Shown here piece by piece: positions 21,571 to 35,375 of a stretch of 64,000 nt of DNA. The stretch's first letter is position 1. Every line of letters begins with the position of its first letter. The notes under the pieces were generated by a model that worked only from the letters and a program-made list of their open reading frames with translations, did no database searches and was not told where the DNA came from. Origin of the DNA: Pseudopyrenochaeta lycopersici (taxonomy: Eukaryota > Ascomycota > Dothideomycetes > Pleosporales > Pseudopyrenochaetaceae); contig NHZP01000020.1 in NCBI GenBank assembly GCA_003313425.1, positions 124,001-188,000 on the forward strand. Direction: 5' to 3'. The position numbers and the translations under genes were made by a program.

Positions 21571-21602
21571 CGTCGTCATCAACATCGTCATCATCATCAT
21601 CA
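21571..21602. repeat. CAT/ATC trinucleotide microsatellite
   Basis: An imperfect run of CATCAT-type triplets (CGTCGTCATCAACATCGTCA and then four more CAT units) in the short convergent spacer between QCR6 and the SLC49-like transporter gene, just outside either coding region. It would be length-polymorphic. Confidence 0.7.
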
Positions 21603-21622
21603 GATTCGAACCCCTCCAAAAG

Positions 21623-23359
21623 TCATTGTTCGTGTCCACCTGCCTCTCTCTCCACAATGCTTTCCCCATCTCTATGCTCGTCGAGTGTCAACCTCCCTTC
21701 GCCATGCGCGAGTCCTAATTTCTTGATCCCTAACATCAGCGGTAGCGGCAACACCGCCAACGCAACAACCGCCTCAAAAACCAAAGCCTTGTACATATGC
21801 CCCGGCGGTCTGGTGCCACCGCCGTTCGACCTCCCGCTCTCACGTACGCTTTCCAAATCAACCGGCTGCCCGTCCTTCAACGCATTCATAACCACAATAA
21901 ACACGCCCCCAAAGATCTGTCCCCCAGCCCAACAGATCGTGCTACTCACTTCGGGAGACGCAGGGAATGTGATTTCGACAAGGTACTCCAACGCAACAGG
22001 TAACAACGAGAATGAACTCGCACCCAGGACTGCACTGAGCACATACGGCGCCACAATGGTGCGTGTTTGGGGTGCCCATATCATCGCAAGATAGCTGACT
22101 GCCACTAACGGACATAAGATCTTGATTCCTAGCACATAAGCGTGCGTCCTGTCAAGGACAGGAGACGTTACTGCTGCGGTAACCAGACCAACAACGATGA
22201 GTACTGCGCCACATATTCCAGCCTCGTCCTCGGAGAAGCCATAGGGATAGAGTATTTGGTTGAGCAGCGAGGAGAAGGCGTTGAAGAAGCCGACATAGGT
22301 GCTGAAGGTGAGGAAGACAATGTAGAAGGGCGGGGAGCGAAGCATGTGCTTTATGCTTTCTAACAGCGGGGTCCGAGAGAGACTTGATGAGGCAGTTGGT
22401 GGCGTGGGTGGTGCGGCGGGTATGAAGAGGGAGGGGATGCAAGCTACAGTCGATATTATGGAAACAATGAGTACCATTTGCGGAATTGAGCCGAGAAAAG
22501 GGTTTATGAGTTGCGCGAGCTAAAGTTGCTTGTCAGTTTAGGCAAACAAAAGCTGGATTGTAAGAACAAGGACGTACGGCACCACCGAAAGGATTCGCCA
22601 AACTCGCCAACGCAGTCGCCCCTACCCGTCCACGTTCCGTAAACCACATATCGCTATACCTCGTTGGCGCCGCGAGGACAAACGGCTGCGCCAGTCCGGT
22701 CAGGACCTGGCCAAACATGACGACGCCGAAGATGCCTCCATTCGCCTTGGTTCCAGCATACCGAATCCAGTTGCCGAGTAAAAGGAGAACAGAGGCGGCG
22801 ATGATGGAATCCTTAGGGCCACGGTGGAGCAGATACATAACTAGAGGGCAGGCGACGACGAATGCGAAGAGGAAGCCGGTCGAAAGCCAATTAATTGCTG
22901 TTTCCGAGACTTTGAAGTAGGCAGCAGAGGTTGTGGAAACAGGCGCAAATGTCAGCCACTGTGTTATGTCAGGACTTCTCAATCCACTTTGAATCTTTCC
23001 TATAATAGCAAAATCCACAAAGGCTGCGAAGAACAAGAAGAAGAGAGGCAGATACGTACGTCCCAGCTAACAACAATATTCAGCAACACCAACTGTCCCA
23101 ATCCTAGCCACCGTCTCTTGTACACTTTGAAATGCGCATGACTATAGCTCTTCCTCTTCTTCTTCTTCTTGAACCCCCATTTCCTTCCCTCCTCCTCCTC
23201 ACGTGCTACACCTTGTCCATCTCTCTCGTGGGATCCAGAAGTCGATGCCTCGGGCTGGCCAACGGCTTCTTCGACTTGTGCGGCGTTTTTCAGCATGCCG
23301 TCGTTACTCTGCGTATGCGCGATGTCGTCCATTCTGACCCAGGAACCACTTGGTCTCAT
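21623..23359 (-). CDS. MFS transporter of the SLC49 (FLVCR/MFSD7)-like group, three exons
   Basis: Minus-strand exons 23060-23359, 22578-22958 and 21623-22519 give 525 residues from the ATG at 23359; another ATG at 23332 is possible. The first intron (101 nt) is placed so that the junction reads [13 protein letters not shown], entering the first transmembrane helix as in fungal relatives. The segment [18 protein letters not shown], the long [18 protein letters not shown] helix and [14 protein letters not shown] resemble FLVCR/MFSD7 proteins. About twelve membrane helices are expected. A basic stretch, KKKKKRKS, sits in the cytosolic N-tail before helix 1. Animal relatives move haem, choline or ethanolamine; fungal substrates are unknown to me. 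The superfamily call is firm, the subgroup moderate. Confidence 0.85.
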
Positions 23360-24482
23360 TCCCCAGCGCCACGGTTGCTGCACAGCTTCTGCGCGTCTCA
23401 CTCGTCCAACTTCTCAGGACCGTGGTATCTTTGCAGTTGACCCCACAGCTTGAGCGGATGGGCAGGAAAGAAGGGTTTGGGAGTAGTAGTTTCTTATCGC
23501 ATCTTGTCGCGTGTTCCCTCGCCTTGTTTGTTCCGCCGGGCGTTCATGTGCCCTCTGGGCGTGCACCCGCCATCGGTTAATCACCTGGTCTAAAACAGGA
23601 AAGGGGTTATTCTTCGACACGGACCACCTTCTTCGTAAGTGCTAGCTGACCCCTTTCAGTTAGGACCTCGTCACCCAAAACTCTATGTTCGTTGGCTGGA
23701 ACTCAAAGCGAGCAGTTGGTGAGTGACCGGGGGCGGAGATGTGGTCGCTTTTGACAGTGAGTGGACTGCGGGGAAGATTAGGGATTTCGTGGGCCCTCGA
23801 GCTGTCCAAGTCCACTTTCATAACGTATCTTCTGTAACTCCTATGCGAAATGCCACACCAAAGAACGCTGAACGACTGCTTGGACTTGGTTGGGCATCAG
23901 CTAGATGTGAGCGATACGACCAACCAATTTTGCACAAGCCTGTTTATGAAGCAAGCGAAATCAGTTCAACAAGACAGGATAGATCTCGCTCTGCTTTTGT
24001 CCCGTCCCGACCCGGAATCAAGGGAAAAATAACTTCCGATATGAGTCGCACATTTTCACTGCAGAGTACATATTGGGCGTTTACTTCAGAAATAGATCAG
24101 AACTTGAAGGTTAATGTTAGAGTCAAGGGTCGTCCTTGTGCCTTTATGCTATCATGATGAAGATTCGGTGATCATGTGAATGAATCCAGCGAACAATCCC
24201 ATGCAGATAAACTTTACCATCTCGTATCATGAAAAGGCTATCTCCATACCTAGATCCCCTACCATTGCACTGCTTCTCTCACATTTTCTCCACCCTGCTA
24301 ACTTCCCCATCATCAAGTAAATTGATTTGGTTAGGTTCCCAATCCGGGAATCACTCCACTGTCCTGTTTGTATTCATGTTGTTGAAGCATATCAAAAGAG
24401 GTCATCCAACAATACTTGTTCATCATGTACACTTTCCGGCATGTAGTTGCTAGCACCAGGAGGTAAGATCAAGCCGACTATC

Positions 24483-24812
24483 TCAATATCGCATACTAGC
24501 CGAGTTGAATATTTTTGCCTCAGGATAGTACTTGACAATCATGTATATGAGTGCATCTCGGAGTGGAAGGGTCTTTGATACCAATGCGTGCACTGATTCT
24601 TGCTCGTAGATCTGAAGCCTCGACTTTCAACTCTCCATATAGACATCACACTGATATTCACTCGACCAAAAGTGCTTCCGTATAGTAATAGCATATGACA
24701 GGAACAATGTTTCGAGGGCTTCGATAAAAAGATGCGTGGAGAGAAGTATAAACATGCTCGCGCCAACGTCGAGCCATGTACAATCCTTTTTCTTTCTATA
24801 CATGACGGCCAT
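24483..24812 (-). pseudogene. Protein-like fragment interrupted by one TGA
   Basis: From the ATG at 24812 the minus-strand frame runs 61 codons to a TGA and then continues in the same frame for another 48 codons to a stop at 24483. The downstream half (for example SVHALVSKTLPLRDALIYMI) reads as natural protein, so the two halves probably belonged together. No intron of credible length removes the stop. No family is recognised. A single C-to-T change, as in repeat-induced point mutation, would explain it. Confidence 0.3.
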
Positions 24813-25313
24813 ACAATAAAGTCCAGCACAGCGTCAATCTTTGAAGGGTTGAAAAGATTTTATTGAGGGCATACATATGCCTTCAAGTAGGATAATAATA
24901 ATAAAAATTGGAGTACAAAGACTGGGAATGCTTTTCCCTCGCTCTGCTCTCGCATTCTTTACTACACTTGAAAAGCGCAGTTTAGTCGATGGTAGTGGCT
25001 ATTAGATGAAGATCGTGCAAAATATCCAACTGCATCGGCACAGTCGCAGAACGAATATCATTGGTGGATTTCCAACACTGTTTTGACCAAGTAAAGCATA
25101 AGAGTGACAAACCCAAGCACTTTATCACCAAGTCTGAAACGTGGAATTGACATCTGCACAAGTAAATGCCCAATCAAAGAGATTGAAAAAAGTGATACGA
25201 AGCGGGCCAAGAAATCGCTGTACGTTTGGTGCCCTTCATGCCATTTGAATTGGCAGATTCAGCCCAGAACAGGGCATCAGAAGCCAATTTTCAACAGCCG
25301 TAGTTAAGTAGCA

Positions 25314-25748
25314 TCAAGGGATAAGCGCAACTTGAGGATACTTATAACGCTTGTCCAACGAGGGCTCAGGCTGACTCAATAGCTGTTCTACGCATGACTG
25401 CAGACATAAGTCATTGAGCGATGATGGCAAGGCAAAATAATGGCGAGTGGCCAAATTGATGGCAACCTGCATCTGTGGTAGAGCTTTGGCTTCACGTTCT
25501 TCGACTTCTCCCTTCAATTCACTTTCCATAAAGTGGGAAATGACTTACATGCTGATGTATATTCTTGCTCCAGGCCCTCATTTATATACGACCCAGAAAA
25601 TGTCTTATTTTCTTAGAACGCTATTAGTAATCCCATAAATCAGTGGTAGTCTCATACAGCGAAGATACTATTTGACACTTCTTTACTGTCAACGGCACTT
25701 ACCAAATGCGTGCTCTCGCCTGTAAAATTCCGTTTCCATTCTAACCAT
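25314..25748 (-). CDS. Possible small spliced gene or remnant
   Basis: An ATG at 25748 opens MVRMETEFYRREHAF and reaches a GTAAGT donor at 25702. After a 91-nt intron the frame continues at 25611-25549 (NKTFSGSYINEGLEQ) to a second GTAAGT donor. A third protein-like block follows, ending at the stop at 25314 (INLATRHYFALPSSLNDLCL). The second intron's acceptor is ambiguous; joining at about 25483 keeps the frame open. An ATG at 25529 would also open the last block alone. No family is recognised. Two consensus donors in frame argue against pure chance, but the model is fragile. Confidence 0.3.
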
Positions 25749-27673
25749 TACAATAGGACCTATTTAAAATTGCTTTACTTGCCTGCCAAGTCCGCTCTTG
25801 TGACTTATAATCAATCACAATGGCTTGCTCCAACGCCTTACCTGGTACTTCACTCATGACCCACATCGCTAGTTACTTTACCCAGATCTTCACGCTAAGC
25901 GTTTCCATGATCACCATCAATCCTAATCATAGTTACTCCAATCAACCGATGTAACAAATTGATATCATGCATCGATCATCAGCCCGGTCGCTTGATCCTT
26001 GAAACGGAGATGCAGCCGCCGTTTCTATCGTGTCTGGGCAAGGCAAGGGAAACCCGCAGTATAATTTTCTTACTATTTAATGTGCCCAATCGTTCTATAT
26101 TCGTGAGTTGGTATGCCAGCGACTCATCTCAAGACAGTCAGATCGTACTCTAGAGCGGTGCAACCGCTCTGGATTGCACGGTCGCACCTTCAGTGGCCGA
26201 CCAAGGGGTTTCAAGGAAACTCTGAAACAAGTATTCGGTTGCTTGTGTTGAATACTAATTGTAGTACGGAAATGTAGAAGGATGATCTTGCAATTATAGC
26301 GACGAAAGTTATTCCAATAGTAGAAATCCTCATCATACACATCAAGACTTCAGAAATTGAACGGTGCTGCGGAAAGTGTACATTAAAATGCTACTGATTT
26401 GTTTACGGACAATATTAGAGCTGCTGACTCTACTGTATCGTCATCTCACAGGCCGGTAAAAAAAAATCGGAACGTGGTAGGATCAATTTCACATCTATGT
26501 TTAACATACGTAGCCGCAAGCACCATGACCCATGGATAATGAATTGCGCGAAGCCGAGTCAATTACTATGTAAAAAATGTCCAGAAAGTCCGACAAGGAC
26601 GTCACATATTGAAAGTCTACTTTTCACGAAGTTTCTTTACGTCTTGTCTCTTTGTTGTACGCCATGTTGCCAACATAGATGAGCAAGCCTGCATTCGATT
26701 TGGAATCTGTCAGCTTTAACTGGCGCGAGCCAAGTGCGCAGCTTTTTTAACCACAATCTTCAGATACAGGCTTACCCTTCCACATGGTGCTGTGCGCTGT
26801 GGGCGATCATTGTGTGGAAGATCGGGATCGATTCCACATGCGCAGCCCCACGCAACCCCCGCGGAGAACCTTGAGACCTTCAACATCTGGATTTACAAAC
26901 ATCGTCCGACCGGAACACCGACTCTGCGAGATCACACTTGGGCGACCAATTATTCCCGCGATGAATTCGCTTACGGGATATGGAGTGATGTCGGGTGAAG
27001 TCGGCCATTGGATGGGGTGATGTTTTAGTCAACAAGTATAATTCGGAAGCGAGCACGAGGCATGCATATTTTTGCTTTGCGGTATGTGTAAGGCCGTAAC
27101 GTTGATTTGGATATAGGAATGAGGTAATACGTGAATCATGAGGAGACAGGGTTTGGCGAGCAGATCGTCAACGATTTCGAAGCGTGAAGTATGTATGATA
27201 ATGCAGTTCGTTGCGATTTGGCATTTGCAAGGCTTACGTAGTTGTGGGGCTCAAAGACTATCCATGTTCACGATCCATCAACAAATTTACCCCGTCGAAA
27301 AAGATGCTCTGCCATCCCTTGCCTCCTAGTGTCAATGCATGCCTCACACGCGCGTACCTTGAATATGTGTATTCACACCACGGGTACCTGGAAGCCACAT
27401 CACTTTGTTCCGGCCAGCCGCAAGTCTTACCCCTGCTATTCCCGCAGCGGAAGTGGCGGAGAAAGTATCCCACGTACGTAATATGGCACCCGTCACACAT
27501 TGGTCGCGTAAAACGCAGCACACTTGACGGCTGTGCACGTACGATCCGTCAGCAGATTTTTAGCCAGGGTCTACATTGAAATTTCTATGGAGATGCAAAG
27601 AAACCACCGCGGAGATGCAAACATATGCGGGACTTGTAGGAATGACTACCAGAGGAGGCTTGGAGGAGTGGAG

Positions 27674-27679
27674 TATATA
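27674..27679 (+). promoter_or_regulatory. Possible TATA box of the flavohaemoglobin gene
   Basis: TATATA in the context GAGTATATAGAGG, 205 bp before the ATG at 27879. The spacing suits a fungal promoter with a moderate leader. This is a sequence match only. Confidence 0.35.
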
Positions 27680-27878
27680 GAGGAAAGGTGGGTATAGGTC
27701 TTGTGAATCATCATCACCGAAGAGAAGCATTTCAGTGATACACCGATATCTGCCTTGACGCATAGCGATAAGACTCCTTTATCAACAAACTTGCGTCCGA
27801 TAACCATCGACTATAACATCCCGGATAGAACACCCCGCCCTAATCAGCCTACTATATTCCATCAGCACCATAATTACA

Positions 27879-29144
27879 ATGGGCGCTCTCACCCCCTCCC
27901 AAGTGGCGATAATCAAGGCGACGGTCCCGGTCCTTGCTGCCCACGGCCTCGCCATAACGACAAAATTCTACGCTGATATGATGACCGCGCATCCCGAACT
28001 CAAGAGCGTCTTCAACAAAACGCACCAAGCCACTGGGCATCAACCACAAGCTCTTGCTGGCGCTCTCTACGCTTACGCTGCTAATATCGACAACCTTGGA
28101 GCGCTCGGCCCTGCAGTCGAACTCATTTGTCACAAGCATGCAAGCTTATTCGTTCGGCCCGAGCAGTATGATATTGTTGGACACCATTTGATCGAGACAA
28201 TGAAAGCTGTTCTGGGTGATGCAGCGACACCTGAAATTCTGGATGCATGGGGAGCAGCCTATTGGCAATTAGCCGATATCATGATCGGAAAGGAGGGTGC
28301 CATGTATGAAGAGACGGCATATTGGGAAGATTGGAAAGACTTTAACATTGCCAAGAAAGAGAAGGAAAGTGAGCAGATCACGTCGTTTTATCTTGAGCCG
28401 GTCGACGCGGAGTTGAAGCAGAAGCTGCCGATATATAAGCCCGGACAGTATATCTCGGTCAATGTTTTTGTTGAGGAGTTAGACGGTGGTGTATGGCAAG
28501 CGAGGCAATACAGCTTGAGTGATGCGCCCGGAAAGAAATATCTAAGGATCAGTGTGAAGAAGGAGCCCGGTGTAGAGATTGGGGAGCCTAAGAGTATGAC
28601 GCATCCGGGATACATCTCGAATCTGCTGCACGACACGAAGCAGGAGGGTGATGTTGTAAGGGTCTCGCATCCCTTTGGCGACTTCTTCTTTGAGGAGAAA
28701 GAGGAGGAGAAGGACGCTCCGGTGGTCTTAATCTCAGCCGGCGTTGGGCTAACTGCATTGACGAGCATTTTCAACACCCTCGTAGAGAAGAAGACCCCTC
28801 GCCCAATCTCATGGATCCAAGGTGCCCGAAACTCTAGTACACGCGCCTTCAAGTCGAACGTTGATCGCCTCGCAGCCAGCAACGAGAACATACATACTGT
28901 ATACTTCTCCTCCAGCCCACGAGAGGGAGAGGTGAAAGGCCAACACCACGATATCGAAGGTCGCGTTAATCTAGATAAGGTCAGCAAACAATTGCTATTC
29001 ACGGAAAACGACAAGACACAATACTTCACATGTGGGCCTACACAGTTCATGCTGGATATAGAGGCAAAGCTGAAGAGCTATGGTGTACCAAGTGAGAGAG
29101 TCAAGATGGAGTTATTCGGAACTGGAGGAGTACCAAGGGTCTAG
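27879..29144 (+). CDS. fhbA: Flavohaemoglobin, nitric oxide dioxygenase
   Basis: A single exon of 421 residues. The globin domain (1-~140) has Y31 at B10 in KFYADMM, Q55 at E7, and the proximal haem histidine H87 in the segment CHKHASLF. The FAD domain has the R-x-Y-S motif in RQYSLSD and GQYISVNV near 190. The NAD(P)H domain has SAGVGLTALTS and near the end CGPTQFM, with a C-terminal ELFGTGG. Known enzymes oxidise NO to nitrate with O2 and NAD(P)H, protecting against nitrosative stress; fungi often carry a cytosolic and a mitochondrial copy. No presequence is visible here, so the cytosolic form is likely. Length is near the usual ~400-420. The gene stands alone between two gene-poor stretches. 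Confidence 0.96.
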   Translation: MGALTPSQVAIIKATVPVLAAHGLAITTKFYADMMTAHPELKSVFNKTHQATGHQPQALAGALYAYAANIDNLGALGPAVELICHKHASLFVRPEQYDIVGHHLIETMKAVLGDAATPEILDAWGAAYWQLADIMIGKEGAMYEETAYWEDWKDFNIAKKEKESEQITSFYLEPVDAELKQKLPIYKPGQYISVNVFVEELDGGVWQARQYSLSDAPGKKYLRISVKKEPGVEIGEPKSMTHPGYISNLLHDTKQEGDVVRVSHPFGDFFFEEKEEEKDAPVVLISAGVGLTALTSIFNTLVEKKTPRPISWIQGARNSSTRAFKSNVDRLAASNENIHTVYFSSSPREGEVKGQHHDIEGRVNLDKVSKQLLFTENDKTQYFTCGPTQFMLDIEAKLKSYGVPSERVKMELFGTGGVPRV

Positions 29145-32100
29145 AATCAGACCAGGATTGTTGATTGTATAGCGATTCGGAGTTCATTTTGTTCCACATG
29201 CATCGGCCTTTTCGTTATTCACTAGGGGTATTGACGTTGGATGTGTTGGGTCTTCAGCCTAAAAGCTTTGAGCAGTCATATTTTGTTTTGTAACATAGTA
29301 CATTATACATATGTAAGATTCAATTCGTCGGCTTCCTTGGGCATTTGTGGATCGCAAGAGCGGTCGTCGGTGTGTTGGCAATATCTTGGAGTGAGTCAAT
29401 GATTTCGAAGTGCGACAATGAATTGAGAAAATCTCTGTTGGATCCAGACCTCCTGGCTTCCTCATATTATAATGGAATTTCGAGGATATCAATCATTTTA
29501 GATGGCAAGTCATTTCTTCTTCATTGCATTCCCTGAGCTCTACTGTACTCACATATCTTTTGGATGACCTGGCTGACGACACCGGAAGGTAGTATATACT
29601 GCTGTTTAGCTATTTCCAAGTGGGAATTTTCAAGAATGTCCTTGTGGTCAAGCCGGAGTATTTCGACATTGTAGTCAATGGAACTCTGGTTTGCATTTGT
29701 CGAACGCTGTTGAACAATCAAGGCTCTGAAATGATTGATAGTTTACACAAAATTCAGAATATGGATTATATGGCGGTTGGGAGTGCAATGTCTTGCAGTT
29801 AGCTTGACACTCAAAAGGTGTTGCACAGTCAGCATGGATGACCCAAGTCCTCGCGTGCTTTAAGATTCTCGTGCTTCCTAGGTAGACACCAGAGGATGGC
29901 GTCTGCGATAGTCCGAGTGTAAACAAATGTTGAGCGGGAAGCATTGATCATTGAGCCATCAGGCACCGCGGAAAGGAAGTGGGCCATTTCCCAGATCCAT
30001 GGAACGAGGGCGAGGATAAAGCACAAGAATGTGATACGGGGACTTTCCTAAATGGACACAATGACAGACAGGTTAACATCTCGGAGTTCGCTCAGAGTTC
30101 AAGGATGCCCTCGCTTCGATGTCGTATGGTAGGATCGGTTAAAAGGGGCAAGCTTAACGGAACAGCGGGTGAATGCCCGTGATTTGTGAATAAGGCCCGG
30201 TCAAAAGCATCTGATACGGGAGTTGCATGCAGGACGATGCCGTTGATAGGGCCGACTGTTGGATGTTCTTCGTATCACATCAATGCGGCTGTAAGCGAAG
30301 GCGGGTTGCACGCACTCCCGCGCTGGACTTGGAGCTTGTAATTCGTCGCTGTCGGGCACAATGTCAGTTTTCGACAATTGATGGCCTGCCTAACTGCAAA
30401 GGAATCAGAAATCCTGTCGCCGCAGGATAAGGGAGACAACCTGGTCGTTTTCATCTCCAAGCTCGTGTTCGGGCGAAAAGGGTCAGCAAAAGGGGTAACC
30501 TTCTGGAAAAAACAGGGGTTGGCGCGCAAAGCGCTCTGTGACACATACTGTCCGAGCTCCTTCCAGAAATTGCGTCGAAGGGCGCTTGGACGCTTCGTGA
30601 GCCTTACCGTAGGGTTGTGAGCAGTCACCCTGGCTCCGGGACGTTGGCTGGGTTTGGTGGCCGCAGCAGAGGCGCCGTCAGGACTGCATGCTCAGCTGGG
30701 GCCGCAGCCGCTTGCTCTGTGTGGCATGCGACCATGACACAAGCGCATGGTATCCTGATGCACGCCGTGCCTTGGAGACAAGAATAGCGTGTTGCAATTC
30801 CCCAAATGCGATGGGCACGGCGAACACAAGGTGGTGAAACACCCGTGCAGGCCTGTCGCAGTCTGAACGGACAGATTTGCTGTGCAAGGTCGGCCGTATG
30901 CAAGCCATATTTGGAGAAACAAAACCAGTCAAGGGTCCGTTGCTACTTTACAGAGAGGGTCGTACATGATGCATGAGGAAGCAGCGAAATGGCGCATTAC
31001 CTTGCGTGTGCAACGGGTGATGAACTGTATAATTACGGTCGCACATCGATGAGCGAAACGCAATGAGGCTCATTGTGGATCCCGCCGCGTGCATTGGCAT
31101 TTTGTGGAACGCAAGGACTTGGTGGCAGCATCACCGAGCGTCTCGGAGACTGCAGAGCAACTCGAAGATCATACACCTACTTACCTCGTCGGTCGGTGCG
31201 TAGTGTAGGTGGAAGAGAGCTATCAGAATTGTTGAGCCAAGCTCCGAGTGCCGAACTACTGAATATTCCGAATTTTCGAACACTGGAAGTGATGTGTTGA
31301 TTATAGACGTGCCTGTAATGTCCTGACTTTACACGCAACAGGGTTCTATGATGCTGGTGGGATGGGAGTGACCCAGGGTCATGGTCGTAAGATTGGCGAC
31401 TACTGCTGGGCGTCGCTCAAACGGCTCAAAATAATGAAGGCAGCTAAAAAACCACCAATGAAAATAATACCGTTGCCTGTGTCCTAAGAAGCGAGTAATA
31501 TTGAGATGCAGAGGCAGCAAGGCACTTAACATTGCTTCATCAGGGGCTGCGAAAGAAGTAAAAGAGCTTCTGGCACACTGAGATTAGGCAGCGGCCAAAG
31601 AGAAAGGCCAATGGCCATGATGTCATACGAGTTTGTTTCTGCGACCTACCGGTACATGATGCTGTCTCGTGGTGCATGGCCATGGCGCTTGACTGGGGAA
31701 ATGTCTGTGTCCAACACATAGGCCTGCAGCTGCCATCAGTTTGCCGGCCCGTGTGGTGGGGAGATCAGGGGCCCAAGGGGCTTCAAGGCTCCCAGGCGCT
31801 CCACAACAGTGGCCAGTTTCTGCCAATAGGTCGCGTCGCTGCAAAGCCATTGTGTTGGACATGCAAGACGCTCCAGGCTGCTTTCCATGTCTCGTAGTCT
31901 CCTGGGTGCTCGGGCCGGATGGCGGCACCAAAAGTGGTCGCTGCTGCAAAGTCTGGGTCACCCATGATTGGCAATTGCAATGCACCGTGCCTTCCTCTCT
32001 TCTAGCGGCCTTCCATGTGCCTTCCAAATTTGGTCCTTGCTTTCTGATCCCAGCACGTCTGCAGGAGCCGCTGAGTCGCTTCGATGATGCTGTGCCTCGA

Positions 32101-33828
32101 TAATGTATCACGGGAGAAGCAGCGCAAAGGGATTGTGTTAGACTCGCTGGAGCGGTGGCCCCTGGGACCCTCTGCTTGGACGTGACTGCTACGATTGATG
32201 TAGTTATGCAACACAAACCTTGGAGAGCATACACTACCGTTTGGGTTCTTGTGGATCCTAATCTGTGCACAAGAGCGCCACATGCGCCTCGCACAAAGCC
32301 GCAGGATTGTCACAGCGCCTTCGACGCCTAGCAGCAGCGGAGAATGAGCAAGAAGTACCATGGTGAAGCTGTAGTCTCGCGAGCGCGAGATGATCACAAG
32401 GGTAGGGCTGCTCATCAAACGTCGCCTTCGTCATGGAGCTTATGACGACCGATCAGCATATCTGAACGTCCCCGGCTCCTTGATATTAGAATGATGCTTG
32501 CCGCTCCCTCTTTTGTGCATTATCTTTTTCCAGAAGCTGTGACACAGGACCGCGTTTGCGAAGCTGCACACGCACACACCCCTCGCAAAAGTAGACTAAG
32601 CACAGTTGACGAACAGCGGGAACAGGCAATTGGACCCATCTCAGCAAGGTAAGCTGTGTGATTCCTGCCATGCGCATTCCTCAAGCAAAGACACAGTCAG
32701 CGCTCCGGTCCCTTGCACAGCTGGGCAAAGTGACTAACACTGAAATCCAGCCACGATATCGAATTCCTTTTGCCGGCGATAGGGAGCAAAAGGCCACTGG
32801 TTCTTGCAGAAAAAGTGTTGGGCGAGAGCAATTTAAACAGCATCGGGCCATACAGCTGTTGACGGATCGCAACGTCACAAGTCCCGTCGAGGTGCGGTGC
32901 AGGCAGAGAGACCGGGCCATTAGGGAATAGAGCGCAGCGGTAGAGTGCTTCTGGCCAGCATAACTCACGGGGACACAAGGACGTCGGGATTCGTCACAGG
33001 CGGGCAGCTGAAAAAACAAGCAGCGGTCTGTTAGTCGCCCCCCTGCGCCTTGTGGCAGAACGGCGGCCGCGTGGAAATCCTTCGCAGAGACAGGCGTTTC
33101 AGCACCAAGACTGCCTGCAGCAGCCGCTGCCATTTCTTGGGCGAGCGTGGAGGCCTTCAGGCGCTTTGGCCGTCGCGCATCTGCCTGTCGACAGGGCTAG
33201 GGGGAATCGCACGGATTCATCCGCCCACGTCTGTTTTGGGCCTAGCGCTGCTTTTCTGGGCAACTACGCGCAACAGCGAGGAAAGAAGTACCTGCACCTT
33301 TCAACACCACGCCTCTCACCCACCGCCATTCCGTGCCCTGCCCTCTTGCAGGCCGACATCTATCACAGGTATGTACTGCTGCCCTCAACTGCCCTCTCTC
33401 GACCCGGGCCGCCCGCGCACTTCCGCTGCAGGCCGTTCACACCGCTCGCTCCCCTTTTCGACCCGTCGGACGTGGCCAGCGTGACTGCCAGGCCGACGAT
33501 TTTTGCGCGACGCTCCTTCCCACTCTCCTAGGCCATCGCCGCTGCCGCCTTCGCTCAACTCCCCCGACTGACTTCACCACCTAGTGCAACCTCTGCATTG
33601 ACCTGCACGCGATCCGACACGCCTCTTCGACGCCTAGGACGGGCCACCTGGACCGCTGCAAAGGCTCGCTGATCACCCTCATCACTACTCTGCAACGCCT
33701 GTGACTGCGAGGCCTCCCGCCAGCCTGATTTCCCTTTCACTTGGTGCGCACCGTCCCGTCTCCTGCTCACCGCGCCTTGCTGTGCCCTTTGCTTGAGTCT
33801 CGTCACGCGCAGCACCCTCCGCCAGCCA
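29145..33828. other. 4.7-kb stretch without a firm gene; leader of the C2H2 gene at its right end
   Basis: Short overlapping frames on both strands, none with a recognisable domain. Near 29.52-29.80 kb both strands give protein-like frames over the same bases, so neither can be trusted. Longer frames at 31623-32294 and 32681-33133 (-) lack ATG support or motif. 33.2-33.8 kb is strongly pyrimidine-rich on the plus strand, as expected for a long 5' leader of the C2H2 gene. No RNA gene was recognised. Confidence 0.45.

Positions 33829-35375
<1,547 letters not shown>

Larger units (their letters stand above)
23360..27878. other. 4.5-kb gene-poor stretch with decayed fragments
   Basis: Only short frames occur, mostly without ATG starts. 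24.2-26.6 kb is visibly AT-rich. Two protein-like minus-strand pieces are listed separately (24483-24812, 25314-25748). A plus-strand open frame at 23723-24157 (144 codons) begins with GTG and shows no motif. The right end is the flavohaemoglobin promoter. No transposon domain was recognised. Confidence 0.45.

Noticed and set aside
21590..21625. tRNA-like B-box (GGTTCGAAT on the minus strand)
   Set aside because: No matching A-box, acceptor stem or anticodon arm at the expected distance; it overlaps a microsatellite and the end of a transporter gene.
29521..29802. Protein-like frames on both strands
   Set aside because: The two frames cover the same bases on opposite strands and neither has a motif; no basis to choose, and chance is likely.
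31623..32294. 223-codon minus-strand frame
   Set aside because: No ATG at the start, composition Cys/Arg/Thr-rich without pattern, overlapped by equally long frames on the other strand.
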